A DNA stretch of 64,000 bases, taken from assembly GCF_004363075.1 (NCBI RefSeq), contig NZ_SNYN01000005.1, forward strand, positions 62,001 through 126,000. Direction: 5' to 3'. Position numbers and translations under genes: made by a program. This document shows, one piece after another, positions 51,373 through 59,370 of the stretch; the first letter of the stretch is position 1, and every line of letters begins with the position of its first letter. The notes under the pieces were generated by a model. That model had not been told where the DNA came from. It was given only the letters and a program-made list of their open reading frames with translations, and did not search any database. The stretch is from Actinorugispora endophytica (GTDB taxonomy: Bacteria > Actinomycetota > Actinomycetes > Streptosporangiales > Streptosporangiaceae).

Positions 51373-52215
51373 ATGGCCATGGGGATGCCTGTTCGACGGC
51401 GGCACCTGATCATCCAGCTGAAGCGGCTGCGCAACGAGGCCGGACTGTCCCAGGACGAAGCCTGGAAGCTGGTGGGCTGGAGCCGCGCCAAACTCCAGCG
51501 GCTTGAAGCAGGGGACTTCCAGAGAGTCAAGGCAGGCGACATCATGGCGCTCTGCCAGATCTACAACGCCGACAAGGCCGTAGCCGAAGAGCTCATCCAG
51601 ATCGCCCGGGACTCCCGCAAGGAGACGCCCTGGTGGTTCCAGTACAAGGACGTGCTTCCGGGAACGTTCATCGGACTGGAAGCGGAAGCGACCTTGATCC
51701 AGGACTACGCCATCGCCCTCATCCCCGGCCTGCTCCAGACCCGTGACTACACGGCCGCGCTGATGAACACATCCACCGACGTCCCTAAACAGGAGGTGCG
51801 GCAGCGACTCGAAATCCGTGCCGAGCGGCAAAGGTCGGTCCTGGACCGGGAACAGCCACCGATGCTCATGACAGTCATCGACGAGGCAGCCGTGCGCCGT
51901 CAGATCGGCGGCCCTGAGACCATGCGCGAGCAGATCCAGCACCTGATCGAACTATCCGAACGACCGTCCGTCGACATCCAGGTGCTTCCGTTCTCCGCAG
52001 GAGCACACGCGGCCGCTGGAATCCCCTTCACGATCCTGGGCTTCGACGGTGCGAACGCGGCAGGCAGCGTCGTCTACCTGGAGACCCACAAGGACGGCTT
52101 CTACCTGGATTCGGACACGGAGATCGCCCGGCATAGGCTGATCTTCAGCCGCACGCAGGGGAGCGCCATGTCGGTCGAAGACTCCCGTGACTTCCTTGAA
52201 CGGCTGAACTCCTGA
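51373..52215 (+). CDS. WhiJ-like XRE regulator with DUF5753 domain
   Basis: A 280-residue regulator: XRE helix-turn-helix (LRNEAGLSQDEAWKLVGWSR, KLQRLEAGD) and DUF5753 sensor-like domain (LIPGLLQTRDYTAALM, SVDIQVLPFSAGAHAA). It is clearly homologous to the 15911 product but much more diverged than the neighbouring ATPase pair, so the parts of the set evolve at different rates. The ATG at 51373 follows AGGGAGAG; an ATG at 51337 would add 12 residues. The DUF397 gene follows after 30 bases. Confidence 0.9.
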   Translation: MAMGMPVRRRHLIIQLKRLRNEAGLSQDEAWKLVGWSRAKLQRLEAGDFQRVKAGDIMALCQIYNADKAVAEELIQIARDSRKETPWWFQYKDVLPGTFIGLEAEATLIQDYAIALIPGLLQTRDYTAALMNTSTDVPKQEVRQRLEIRAERQRSVLDREQPPMLMTVIDEAAVRRQIGGPETMREQIQHLIELSERPSVDIQVLPFSAGAHAAAGIPFTILGFDGANAAGSVVYLETHKDGFYLDSDTEIARHRLIFSRTQGSAMSVEDSRDFLERLNS

Positions 52216-52245
52216 AACGTCCAGTCGTCCGAATAGAGGAAGTCC

Positions 52246-52437
52246 ATGGACCTGACCGCCGCCGTGTGGCGCACGTCCAGCTACACGAACCCCAGCAGCA
52301 ACAACTGCGTTGAGGTCGCTGACGCCTCCGGAGCGTCCGCCGTGCGCGACACCCAGAACCGCCACCTCGGCGCGCTCCTCTTCGGCTCCGCCGAGTGGCG
52401 CGCCTTCCTCACCGCCGCGAAGAACGACACGCTCTGA
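52246..52437 (+). CDS. DUF397 protein (BldB-like family)
   Basis: A 63-residue DUF397 protein: WRTSSYTNPSSNNCVEVADA, VRDTQNRHLGALLFGSAEWR AFLTAAK. The C-terminal half is nearly identical to the 16782 product. GAGGAAGTCC precedes the ATG. It is the presumed partner of the XRE protein encoded just upstream. Confidence 0.92.
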   Translation: MDLTAAVWRTSSYTNPSSNNCVEVADASGASAVRDTQNRHLGALLFGSAEWRAFLTAAKNDTL

Positions 52438-52445
52438 GAGGGCGC

Positions 52446-52498
52446 ATGCGGCGGGGAGGGCCTGGTCTTCGCAGGAGGCCAGGCCCTCCCCGCCGCAT
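52446..52498. terminator. Bidirectional terminator
   Basis: ATGCGGCGGGGAGGGCCTGG pairs exactly with CCAGGCCCTCCCCGCCGCAT (20-bp stem, 13-base loop), between the DUF397 gene and the convergent restriction-modification gene. Confidence 0.85.
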
Positions 52499-52532
52499 CG
52501 GGGCCATGGTGGGGCGGCGTCCGTCAGGGGTG

Positions 52533-55500
52533 TCAGAGGATCGTGCCCTGGCCGGTTTCGGTTCCGGGGGTGGCCAGCCCGTATCGGGGTCTGCGGTCCT
52601 TGGCCGCCTGCGGGAACCTCACGCCTGCGGCCGCGAGCCGGCCCGCGGTGATGAGGGGGCCCGACAGGACCCGGTCGAGGAGGTCGGCCTGCTCGGATTC
52701 GAGGTCGGTGACGCGGCGCAGCGCGGTGAGGAGTTCGTTGAGGTCGGTGATCCACTCGCGCGGCCACGCGTCCAGGTGGATGCCGTCGAGCGGGCTGGTC
52801 TTCTTCCCGCCCGGGTTGGCCTTGCGGTAGGAGAACCACTTCCTGATGACGTTCATGCCGCCGACGTCGTAGGCCCACATGCGCGGGGTGACCGGGCCGA
52901 ACGAGCCCCGGCCGACGTGAAGCGTCCCCTCCCCGTCCTCGCCCTCGGTGTAGGCGAGCCTGTCCGGCAGGCCGTCGCCGAGCGGGGTGAGGTTCTTCGG
53001 CCGTCGCGGGTCCGAGGCCGCGAACGCGATCGTGCCCTCGGGACGGCCGGCCCGGGGGTCGGCGAAGGCTCCGCCATAGGTGGAGGCCCAGACCAGATCG
53101 CTGCCGACCATGACGAGCTCCTCCCACAGATCCGGGTCGGCGGTGATCGGAACGCGGACGCCCGGGGTGACCAGCTCGTCCGCGAACTCCTCGGTGAACG
53201 CGGGGTGGGCGGTCGTCCCCGCGATGTAGGCGGCCACGTCTGACGCCGTCACCGGCGTCCCCAAGACACCGGTGAGGCAGGAGAGAAGGCCGGGCGCGAG
53301 GTTGGCTGAGCCGTCCGGGTGCAGCAGCGGGAGGACACGGCCGCCCTCGCTTCCCTTGAAATAGTGCATGTCCGGGATGAGAGTCGAGAAGACCACAGCA
53401 GGACCAGAACGGACGGACTGTGAGTGCTGCTCGGTGAGGTAGAGCTGTCCACTGCGCGCCTCAGCGCTCCACAGGTCCATGCGCGCGAAATCAACAACCC
53501 GGTTGTCGGGGATGAGCCACTGCCGGTCGAAGGAGCGGTAGGCGATCCGCTTCGGTGCGGGGCAGGCTCCCCTCTCCTTCTCCAGTGGCCCGTCAGACAT
53601 GGCTGTGTCCGGGAGCGGGTCTTTCTTACTGGACAGAGTGCGGTCGCGGGTCTCCTTGAACAGCGCCGACTTCTCGGCCTGGTCCGCGGAGAGCAGCCTG
53701 TCCCAACGCGCGCGCAGAATGTCGGGGTGCGGGGCGTAGACCCAGGTGCGGTTGGGCTTGATACCGGGACTGGTCCAGCAGAACAGGTCACCGAGGGCAG
53801 GGTAGTCGTCCCAGGCGGAATCGGCTGCGGGGAGGAACGGCGCCTCCCAGGCGGTGCGGACCCTGTGCCAGTCGGCGCCGTCCAGAGTGATGGTGCCGAG
53901 TTGGGCGTACTTGTCCTCGCGGCGTCCGGTGACGTGGGCGTAGCGGATGTCGGCCGGAACCGCCGGGTCGGTGTCGGCGCGGCGTACGAAGACACCGATC
54001 GCGAGGGGCTGCTGAACACCGGGGAAGACGCGGGTGGGCACATCGGGGCGCATCCCCTCGGGGGACACGTTGATGATCCAGCCCTCGGAGCAGGTCTCCC
54101 GCAGGTAGCGGCGCATGCCCCGGAACCCGGGGCCCGCGAGGTAGCCGCTGGTGGTGATGAAGCAGATGACGCCGTGCTGATCAGCGGGGTGGGCCTCGAA
54201 CACCTTCCAGGCCGCCCACGCCCAGAAGTAGACGTAGAGGTTCTTGAGCACGTACTCCAGACGGCCGTTGCCTTCCTCGCGGAACATGTCCAGCGGCGCG
54301 GTGGCGGTGTGGGAACCGGACTCGACCCAGCCGCCCAGGCCGTCCGCGCGTTCACGGTAGGGCGGGTTGCCGATGACCACGGTGACGGGGGTTTCGGCCT
54401 TGATCCGGTTGGCCTGCTTGTGGGACCTGGACAGCGCGGTCAGGCCCGGCAGGGCCACGGCCTCCTCATAGGGGTCGTCCAGGGTGTTGGTGACGTGCAG
54501 GCGCAACCCGCCCGGAGGGACGCGGGCGCCGTGGCTCTTGAGCAGGTCGACCGCGCGCATCTCCGCGACCGTGTAGGGGCCCATCTGCAACTCGAAGCCG
54601 ATGAGGCGTTCGGCGAGGGAGCTGACGGCGGGGCCCACCGCGCCGGGGCCGTCGGTCTCGGCGGCGCGCCGGGCCGCGTGGTCGATGACCGAGTGCAGGA
54701 AGGTGCCCGTCCCCATGGCGGGGTCGATCGTGGTCACCCCCGGCGACAGGTAGCCCTCCCCAGCGCCCAGGCGGGCGGTCAGCACCTCCTCGGTGAGGCG
54801 CACCATGGCGGCGACGACCTCGACCGGCGTGTAATAAGAGCCGGACGCCCTGCGCAGCGCGGGGTCGTAGACGCTCAGGAACGTCTCGTAGAGGTGCAGA
54901 TAGGCGTCGTCGCGGTCGGCCCAGATCGGGGCCCACTCCACCGCGCCGACCACGCGCCGCAGCAGGTCCAGCGTGACCTGGAAGGACGCCACCGCGCTCT
55001 CCGACAGCAGCTTCAGCGCCTGGCCCATCAGCGAGTGGGTCTGGTGCGCGCCGAGCCGGTGGGCGACCTGGTGGGCGTGCAGACCGGCGACGTCGATGCC
55101 TTCCGTGCGGGCCAGAAGCAGTGCGAACGTGACCGTCTGGGCATACCCGTCGGCGAACACCTCGTCGGTGGCGCTGGGGAAGAGCAGAGTGCGCCAGCTC
55201 CTCGCGAGGAGTGAGAACGGCTGGTCGTCGGGGTCGGCCCCGGCCTTGACGGCCTGGTGCTCGATGGCGAGCTGCTCCAGCACCGACTCGCGCAGCAGCC
55301 GGCACAACGGCGCCACCGCCTCGACCAGCTGGTCGGCGGTGGTGATCGGCGGCGGAGCCCACCGCAGGAACGCGCGCAGCAGGGGTTCCAAGGCCGGGTC
55401 GCGGCACTCCAGGGCCGTCCCGGAGGTGCGCGGGTCTCCGTCGAACACGGTGCGGGCGACCAGGGCGCCGTGCTGGTAGAGGCGCCAGTCCGCGCCGTTG

Positions 55501-55841
55501 GTGAAGAGCAGGTTGGGCAGGTCCTTGAGCCGTTCCCACTGGCGCTTGTTGTGGCCGGTGAAGCGGGCCGGGTCCAGGTTCTCCCCGGGCTTCTTCAGCT
55601 CGACGTGCCCCGTGACCACCCCGTCCACCCGGATCGCGAAGTCCGGGCGGGCCCCGACCTCCCTCACCCGCGCTTCGTCGTGGGCCACCACCGCCAGGCC
55701 GAAAGCGCGCCCTGTGGTGGTCAGGAACTGTTCGACCGGGCCGCGGATGGCGGCTTCTGGCTGGCCGACACCCTCCCGCAGCTTCTCGGCACATCGCTTC
55801 CCGAACCCCGACACCGCCAGGCACAACCACTCCGGACCCAC
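52533..55841 (-). CDS. Single-chain restriction-modification enzyme, type ISP-like
   Basis: A 1102-residue protein. Residues 60-85 hold a nuclease-like PD-(D/E)xK site (ARPDFAIRVDG then GHVELKK: Asp67, Glu81, Lys83). An adenine-N6 methyltransferase follows, with motif I IDPAMGTGTFL (Asp373) and motif IV GNPPYRE (Asn492). The C-terminal ~400 residues resemble the target-recognition domain of type ISP enzymes (KYAQLGTITLDGADWHRVR, MWAYDVGGMNVIRKWFSYRK). LlaBIII-type ISP enzymes are ~1500 residues with a helicase; none is seen here, so this is a compact, type IIG-like form. The GTG at 55841 follows GGGCGAGGGGA. Confidence 0.85.
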   Translation of the reverse strand: MGPEWLCLAVSGFGKRCAEKLREGVGQPEAAIRGPVEQFLTTTGRAFGLAVVAHDEARVREVGARPDFAIRVDGVVTGHVELKKPGENLDPARFTGHNKRQWERLKDLPNLLFTNGADWRLYQHGALVARTVFDGDPRTSGTALECRDPALEPLLRAFLRWAPPPITTADQLVEAVAPLCRLLRESVLEQLAIEHQAVKAGADPDDQPFSLLARSWRTLLFPSATDEVFADGYAQTVTFALLLARTEGIDVAGLHAHQVAHRLGAHQTHSLMGQALKLLSESAVASFQVTLDLLRRVVGAVEWAPIWADRDDAYLHLYETFLSVYDPALRRASGSYYTPVEVVAAMVRLTEEVLTARLGAGEGYLSPGVTTIDPAMGTGTFLHSVIDHAARRAAETDGPGAVGPAVSSLAERLIGFELQMGPYTVAEMRAVDLLKSHGARVPPGGLRLHVTNTLDDPYEEAVALPGLTALSRSHKQANRIKAETPVTVVIGNPPYRERADGLGGWVESGSHTATAPLDMFREEGNGRLEYVLKNLYVYFWAWAAWKVFEAHPADQHGVICFITTSGYLAGPGFRGMRRYLRETCSEGWIINVSPEGMRPDVPTRVFPGVQQPLAIGVFVRRADTDPAVPADIRYAHVTGRREDKYAQLGTITLDGADWHRVRTAWEAPFLPAADSAWDDYPALGDLFCWTSPGIKPNRTWVYAPHPDILRARWDRLLSADQAEKSALFKETRDRTLSSKKDPLPDTAMSDGPLEKERGACPAPKRIAYRSFDRQWLIPDNRVVDFARMDLWSAEARSGQLYLTEQHSQSVRSGPAVVFSTLIPDMHYFKGSEGGRVLPLLHPDGSANLAPGLLSCLTGVLGTPVTASDVAAYIAGTTAHPAFTEEFADELVTPGVRVPITADPDLWEELVMVGSDLVWASTYGGAFADPRAGRPEGTIAFAASDPRRPKNLTPLGDGLPDRLAYTEGEDGEGTLHVGRGSFGPVTPRMWAYDVGGMNVIRKWFSYRKANPGGKKTSPLDGIHLDAWPREWITDLNELLTALRRVTDLESEQADLLDRVLSGPLITAGRLAAAGVRFPQAAKDRRPRYGLATPGTETGQGTIL

Positions 55842-56033
55842 ACGCGTCCCCTCGCCCTGATGAAATTTTCCTCAGTGGTTCCGATTTTTGCAAAAGAAAG
55901 AGGATTTCACCATGAAACTAATTATGAAAGGAGCAGGTGTCCTGTTGTGTCTCTTTTGGGTTTCGTGTGCTGAAAGGTGCTGTGGATCTGACGTGTGGGG
56001 GGTGGGATTTTTCAGGGGCTTTGTGCGCTTCCG
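55842..56033. promoter_or_regulatory. AT-richer upstream region of the R-M gene
   Basis: 192 bases noticeably richer in A/T than the surroundings (TTTTGCAAAAGAAAGAGG and similar). It holds the R-M gene promoter on the minus strand. A short plus-strand frame from 55912 (MKLIMKGAG...) is present but doubtful. Confidence 0.4.
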
Positions 56034-56270
56034 TTACCCTCGGAGTCGACTTTTCGGAACTCCGCCGTTCAGAGCGTTGAACAGGTGGTAGAGGCAGAGC
56101 TTGAACCCCTCGGCCTTGGGCGCCCCGCAGTAGGTGGAGCCGACAGCCGCCCCGTAGGCGGTCTGCTCGTCGCACTCGCCGGGGTGCAAGTCCTCATAGG
56201 CGACATCGCGGCACCGCGACTTGTCGGGGACGGGGCCGCGCTTGAGCGCTCTCAGCCCGGCGTTATCCAT
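56034..56270 (-). CDS. Small Cys/His protein, possible zinc knuckle
   Basis: A 78-residue protein with DKSRCRDVAYEDLHPGECDE and YCGAPKAEGFKLCLYHLFNA. The C-x-A-P-x7-C-x2-H spacing looks like a small zinc-binding knuckle of the kind seen in phage and mobile-element proteins. GAGAAGAGACGCG precedes the ATG at 56270. It is immediately upstream of, and co-directional with, the R-M gene (193 bases). No family recognised. Confidence 0.5.
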   Translation of the reverse strand: MDNAGLRALKRGPVPDKSRCRDVAYEDLHPGECDEQTAYGAAVGSTYCGAPKAEGFKLCLYHLFNALNGGVPKSRLRG

Positions 56271-56440
56271 CGCGTCTCTTCTCGTCAGGAATGCTGAAAA
56301 CCGACAGGTGTGAAGTTCGGGTGCCAAAAGAACCGAAAGAAGGCAGGGTGCTTATGGCGAAAATCGAGGATGCAAATGTACCGGCGGTATGCTCACGCCG
56401 CATGCGTCCCGAGTCTACGTACCAGCAACCGCTCCGACCG

Positions 56441-56682
56441 GACAGACGACCTCGACGTCGCGCCGGGTCCGCGCGTGCTGGAGGTCGGCACCGGGAGCAG
56501 GCCGGGGCAATGTCGCGGTGGTGCTGGACGATGGACGCGAGGGCGCTCCCGGTGCCGCTCCCTCCGGCCGGATCGTGGCCTGGGCCGGCCCCGAGGCCGT
56601 GCCGCGCGCCTGGGCGGACCAGTGGCGCGAGGAGGGCAGTTCCGGTTGCCGGTTCCTTCGGTCAGGTCAGCGGAATTGCTGA
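56441..56682 (+). pseudogene. Relic of a PCMT-like methyltransferase
   Basis: 56441-56500 encodes the SAM motif of protein-L-isoaspartate-type methyltransferases (DDLDVAPGPRVLEVGTGS). In a shifted frame, 56560-56640 encodes the later GRIVAWAGPEAVPRAWADQW segment. About 100 residues between them are missing and the frames disagree, so it is a decayed copy. Confidence 0.5.
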
Positions 56683-56785
56683 CAGTGACGGCTCTTCTCG
56701 TCAAGTACTCGCCTACGGTCGGACAACCGTACTTTCCGGCCAATACTGAACGGAAACCGTACGGCTGGAGCGAGAGGGGTGGGCC

Positions 56786-57079
56786 GTGACCTCCAAGGAG
56801 CGTCGGCGTCGGGTGACCGTGCGCAGGAAGAACCAGCTCACGCTGCCCGCAGACGTCAGCGAGCCGCTGCACATCGGCGAGGGCGACGAGGCCGAGTTCG
56901 CCGTCGGCGCCGACAGCGAGGGCCGGCTCCGCGGCCTGGCCGTGGTCCCGGCCGAGCAGCGATGGTTCTGGACCGAGGAGTGGCAGGAGGGCGAGCGCGA
57001 GGTCAGCCGGGAGATCGCCACTGGAGACGTCGCCGTCCACGGGGACGCCGACGCTATGTTCACCGAGCTGGAACAGTGA
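56786..57079 (+). CDS. AbrB/MazE-type antitoxin
   Basis: A 97-residue protein with an N-terminal swapped-hairpin domain (RVTVRRKNQLTLPADVSEPL HIGEGDEAEF) and an acidic C-terminal tail that would wrap a toxin (WFWTEEWQEGEREVSREIA). The GTG at 56786 opens the frame. Upstream, AACCGTAC occurs twice (about 56725 and 56757), perhaps operator half-sites. The gene immediately downstream is a ruined RelE/ParE-like toxin, so the antitoxin is an orphan. Confidence 0.85.
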   Translation: MTSKERRRRVTVRRKNQLTLPADVSEPLHIGEGDEAEFAVGADSEGRLRGLAVVPAEQRWFWTEEWQEGEREVSREIATGDVAVHGDADAMFTELEQ

Positions 57080-57085
57080 CCCGGT

Positions 57086-57386
57086 AAGCGCCCACCTTAG
57101 CCACCACTCCTCGCTTCCAGCGAGACTTCAAGGCCCTCACGCTTGAACAGCAGGCACGGTTCAAAAAGACCATCACCCAGCAGTTCGTCCCCGACCTCGA
57201 CACCGGGCAGTTCCGTCCCGGCTTGCGCGTCAAACGGGTCCAGGCACCGAGAAGGTCTACGAGATGACCTGGGCCCCCGACGGCCGGGCCACCTGGGAGT
57301 ACGGCGACGAACAACGTTCGGGAACCCCCCACGTCATCTGGCGTCGCGTCGGCACCCACGCCATCTTCAGCCCCGGACCGCCCTGA
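57086..57386 (+). pseudogene. Frameshifted RelE/ParE-like toxin
   Basis: The first part reads FQRDFKALTLEQQARFKKTI TQQFVPDLDTG...RVKRVQ, a RelE-fold toxin start. After position ~57243 the matching continuation (TEKVYEMTWAPDGRATWEYG, HVIWRRVGTHAIFSP) lies in the next frame, implying one lost base near CAGGCACC. No start codon exists either (TAA then GCG CCC). The toxin is dead while its antitoxin is open. Confidence 0.75.
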
Positions 57387-57413
57387 CCGGCTCAGGACCC
57401 TTGCCCCGGGAAT

Positions 57414-57519
57414 CCGGTCGGGATGAGGCGGCGGTGCGGTGCGCTTCCGGCAATCACCGCGGCGAGTGTTCATGGGGTCGGGGTGCGGTGATCGATCGCG
57501 CCGGGGCCTGGACCACAGG
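57414..57519. repeat. ~100-bp dispersed repeat, copy 1
   Basis: Matches 59371-59477 with roughly 80-85 % identity and almost no gaps (shared GGCGGTGCGCT, CACCGCGGCG, TCGATCGCG, GGGGCCTGGACCACAGG). Its end is fused to the partial PP2C copy. Not protein-like. Confidence 0.6.
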
Positions 57520-57873
57520 TGGGACGCTGCTCTGACCGAGCGGCGCAACGTTCCCGGCGGGTTCTGGACGGCGGGCGCCGATCCGCGCGCCGCCTGCGAA
57601 GCGCTCACCGGAAGCGTCGCGCTCGCCGACCTGGCCGGGTTGGCGATGCTCACCGACGGGGCCAGTCGGCTCACCGACACCTTCGGCCTGGCCACCTGGC
57701 GGACCATGCTCGACCTGCTGTGGGCCGAGGGGCCGCACGCGCTCATCGCCCGGGTGCGCGACGCCGAACGCGCAGATGCCGACGGCAAGCGCTGGCCTCG
57801 CTCCAAGAGCCACGACGACGCGACCGTGCTCACCTGGCGGCCGACCGCCCGGACACTTCCGGACAGTCGTTGA
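57518..57873 (+). pseudogene. Partial PP2C phosphatase copy
   Basis: 57518-57847 repeats 63550-63879 without gaps over 330 bp, with only scattered base changes. It carries the C-terminal half of the PP2C protein (LTERRNVPGGFWTAGADP, AMLTDGASRLTDTFGLATWR, SKSHDDATVLTWRP) but lacks the N-terminal metal-binding half and a plausible start. The frame ends after an unrelated tail (ARTLPDSR). A recent duplication fragment. Confidence 0.9.
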
Positions 57874-58007
57874 CGCAGCCCAATCCGGCGCTTCTGCTGT
57901 CCTTCTCCCCGGAACCGCGTGTCAGGCGCTGACCGGAATGGAGGGGGCGGGTGCGGTCCACTCGGCCCACGGCAAGGGCAGGTCCGTCCGGGACACGCGA
58001 ACGCCGC

Positions 58008-58390
58008 CAGGCTATGGGGGTTCCGGCGCGGGGGTGATTCGGGGCTCTGCCGGGGCGGGGTCCCCTCAGGGCCTGTTACGACGAGCGGCGACGGCGGGCG
58101 GGGCCGGGAGGTCCGCGCATAACCGCCGGATGTCCGCTGCGCGGCGGTTCGAGGGCCGGTCCCGCCCTCCCGGAACGATCATGGGCTTTCCGCCCTTCCA
58201 AGCCCCGAAACGGGCAGAAAGCCCAAGACCGTCAGCGGAACCCTCACGCAACGGACGTCGTGGGCGCGGCCTCGACCCTCACCCGACGTCGCCGCCCGCC
58301 GTCACCTCGCGGTTCGCGGACGTGAGGCCGAACGACCCACCCAAAGCACCAGCGCGCCAAACACCCCCGCGCCGGAAACCCCATAGCCTG
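58008..58390. mobile_element. Full-length MITE-like element (M6)
   Basis: 383 bp with near-perfect 29-bp terminal inverted repeats: the left end 58008-58036 starts CAGGCTATGGGGGTTCCGGC, and the right end 58362-58390 is its reverse complement with one mismatch (CAGGCTATGGGGTTTCCGGC). The centre holds GGGCTTTCCGCCC...GGGCAGAAAGCCC (58190-58230). No coding frame is convincing. The right terminus (CCATAGCCTG) ends 5 bases before the HD gene start and may supply its promoter. Confidence 0.85.
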
Positions 58391-58395
58391 TAGAC

Positions 58396-58947
58396 ATGGG
58401 AGACGTTCTGTGGGCACGCGACCTGGCTCGGCGTCTCCTCGAGGATCCGTCGCCCCGACGGTGGGCGCACACCCGGGGGGTGGCCGAACGGGCCGAATCC
58501 CTGTCGGCGCTGCTCGGCGATGACACCGACCTGGTGACCGCCGCCGCCTGGCTGCACGACATCGGCTACTCGCCGGCTCTGGCGGCCACCGGCTTCCACC
58601 CGCTCGACGGTGCCCGCTACCTGCGCGATACCGAGAAGGCGGATGAGCGGCTGTACTCGCTCGTCGCCCACCACTCCGGCGCCTGGGTGGAGGCAGGGGA
58701 ACGCGGTCTGCGGGACGAGCTGGTGGAGGAGTTCGCGTTCCCGCCCGCGAACCTGCTGGACGCGCTCACCTACTCCGACATGACCACCGGACTCGACGGC
58801 ACACGCCTGTCGTTGGAACGCCGCCTGTCGGAGATCCTGGAGTGCCACACCCCCGGCGGCATCGTGCACCGTTCCATCTCCCAGTCCATGCTGGCGTTGA
58901 CCGCCTCGGTCCGTGCGGTCGAGGGGCGGTTGAACCGGGTGGGTTGA
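58396..58947 (+). CDS. HD-domain phosphohydrolase
   Basis: A 183-residue metal-dependent phosphohydrolase: His25 in RRWAHTRGVAERAE, the HD pair in AAWLHDIGYSP (His54-Asp55), further ligands in VAHHSGAW, and Asp in DALTYSDMTTG. Such small HD proteins cleave phosphate esters of nucleotides or related molecules; the substrate is unknown. The ATG at 58396 has no Shine-Dalgarno and follows TAGCCTGTAGAC, so translation is probably leaderless from the element's end. A homologous gene at 49166-49718 is broken. Confidence 0.88.
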   Translation: MGDVLWARDLARRLLEDPSPRRWAHTRGVAERAESLSALLGDDTDLVTAAAWLHDIGYSPALAATGFHPLDGARYLRDTEKADERLYSLVAHHSGAWVEAGERGLRDELVEEFAFPPANLLDALTYSDMTTGLDGTRLSLERRLSEILECHTPGGIVHRSISQSMLALTASVRAVEGRLNRVG

Positions 58948-58983
58948 TCAGGGCGGTGGTGGGTCGGCCGACGTGCGGGGCCG

Positions 58984-59037
58984 GCCGCTCAGGAACTCGA
59001 AGAGTGGCGCAGGGCCCAGGAGGACGGCGGCGGCTGA
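58984..59037 (+). pseudogene. Possible integrase C-terminal relic
   Basis: The frame AAQELEEWRRAQEDGGG-stop resembles the charged tail that ends many actinobacterial tyrosine integrases, which lie next to tRNA attachment sites. It is followed at once by TGGCACG repeats and the tRNA fragment. The rest of the integrase is absent, so the identification is weak. Confidence 0.3.
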
Positions 59038-59095
59038 GGTCCGCCCTGTGGCACGTGTGTGGCACGGAGCCGCGAAAACCCCTCGGGAACGACGA

Positions 59096-59134
59096 AGGCC
59101 CAGGTTCGGGATTGTCTCCCTGACCTGGGCCTTT
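59096..59134 (+). terminator. Rho-independent terminator
   Basis: AGGCCCAGGT pairs with ACCTGGGCCT and is followed by TT. It is one of few hairpins here with a small T-run; it ends transcription entering from the left before the attachment core. Confidence 0.7.
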
Positions 59135-59140
59135 GCTCTG

Positions 59141-59186
59141 TGGAGCGGATGACGGGAATCGAACCCGCGCTATCAGCTTGGGAAGC
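59141..59186 (-). tRNA. tRNA-Gly(CCC) 3' fragment (attachment core)
   Basis: The minus strand reads GCTTCCCAAGC (anticodon loop, CCC), GATAGCGCGGGTTCGATTCC and CGTCATCCGCTCCA: anticodon stem 3' side, variable loop, T arm, acceptor 3' strand and encoded CCA. The 5' half (acceptor 5' strand, D arm) is missing; beyond 59186 the sequence is unrelated. This is what integration of an element into the 3' end of tRNA-Gly leaves behind. It cannot make a working tRNA. Confidence 0.85.
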
Positions 59187-59370
59187 GGTCGGGGCGGTTT
59201 ATCGCTGAGCTGGTGTTTCGCTGACCTGTGCTGTTGTGGCTGATGTGCCGCTGATTCCCCGTGGTTCCCTCTGAAGCGCTCCCGTATCTGGCACGGAACT
59301 GGCACGGGGAGATTGGCCGGCTCCATCACTGGCTGTGTGCTTTCCTGCGGTTCGCGGGTGGTGGCGCTGA

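Larger units (their letters stand above)
59049..59307. other. Attachment-site-like region with phased TGGCACG repeats
   Basis: TGGCACG occurs twice at 11-base spacing left of the tRNA fragment (59049 and 59060) and twice at 11-base spacing to its right (59289 and 59300). Such phased direct repeats look like arm-type sites of a tyrosine integrase, with the tRNA 3' segment as core. Confidence 0.5.

Noticed and set aside
55912-56091. Short plus-strand frame starting MKLIMKGAG with a lipoprotein-like start
   Set aside because: The second half is antisense to the Cys/His protein gene and reads as random Arg/Phe/Pro sequence. Only the first 25 codons look plausible, which is not enough.
57866-58007. 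Minus-strand frame ending LPLPWAEWTAPAPSIPVSA
   Set aside because: Too short, no start, no family likeness; it may be a gene end but cannot be supported.
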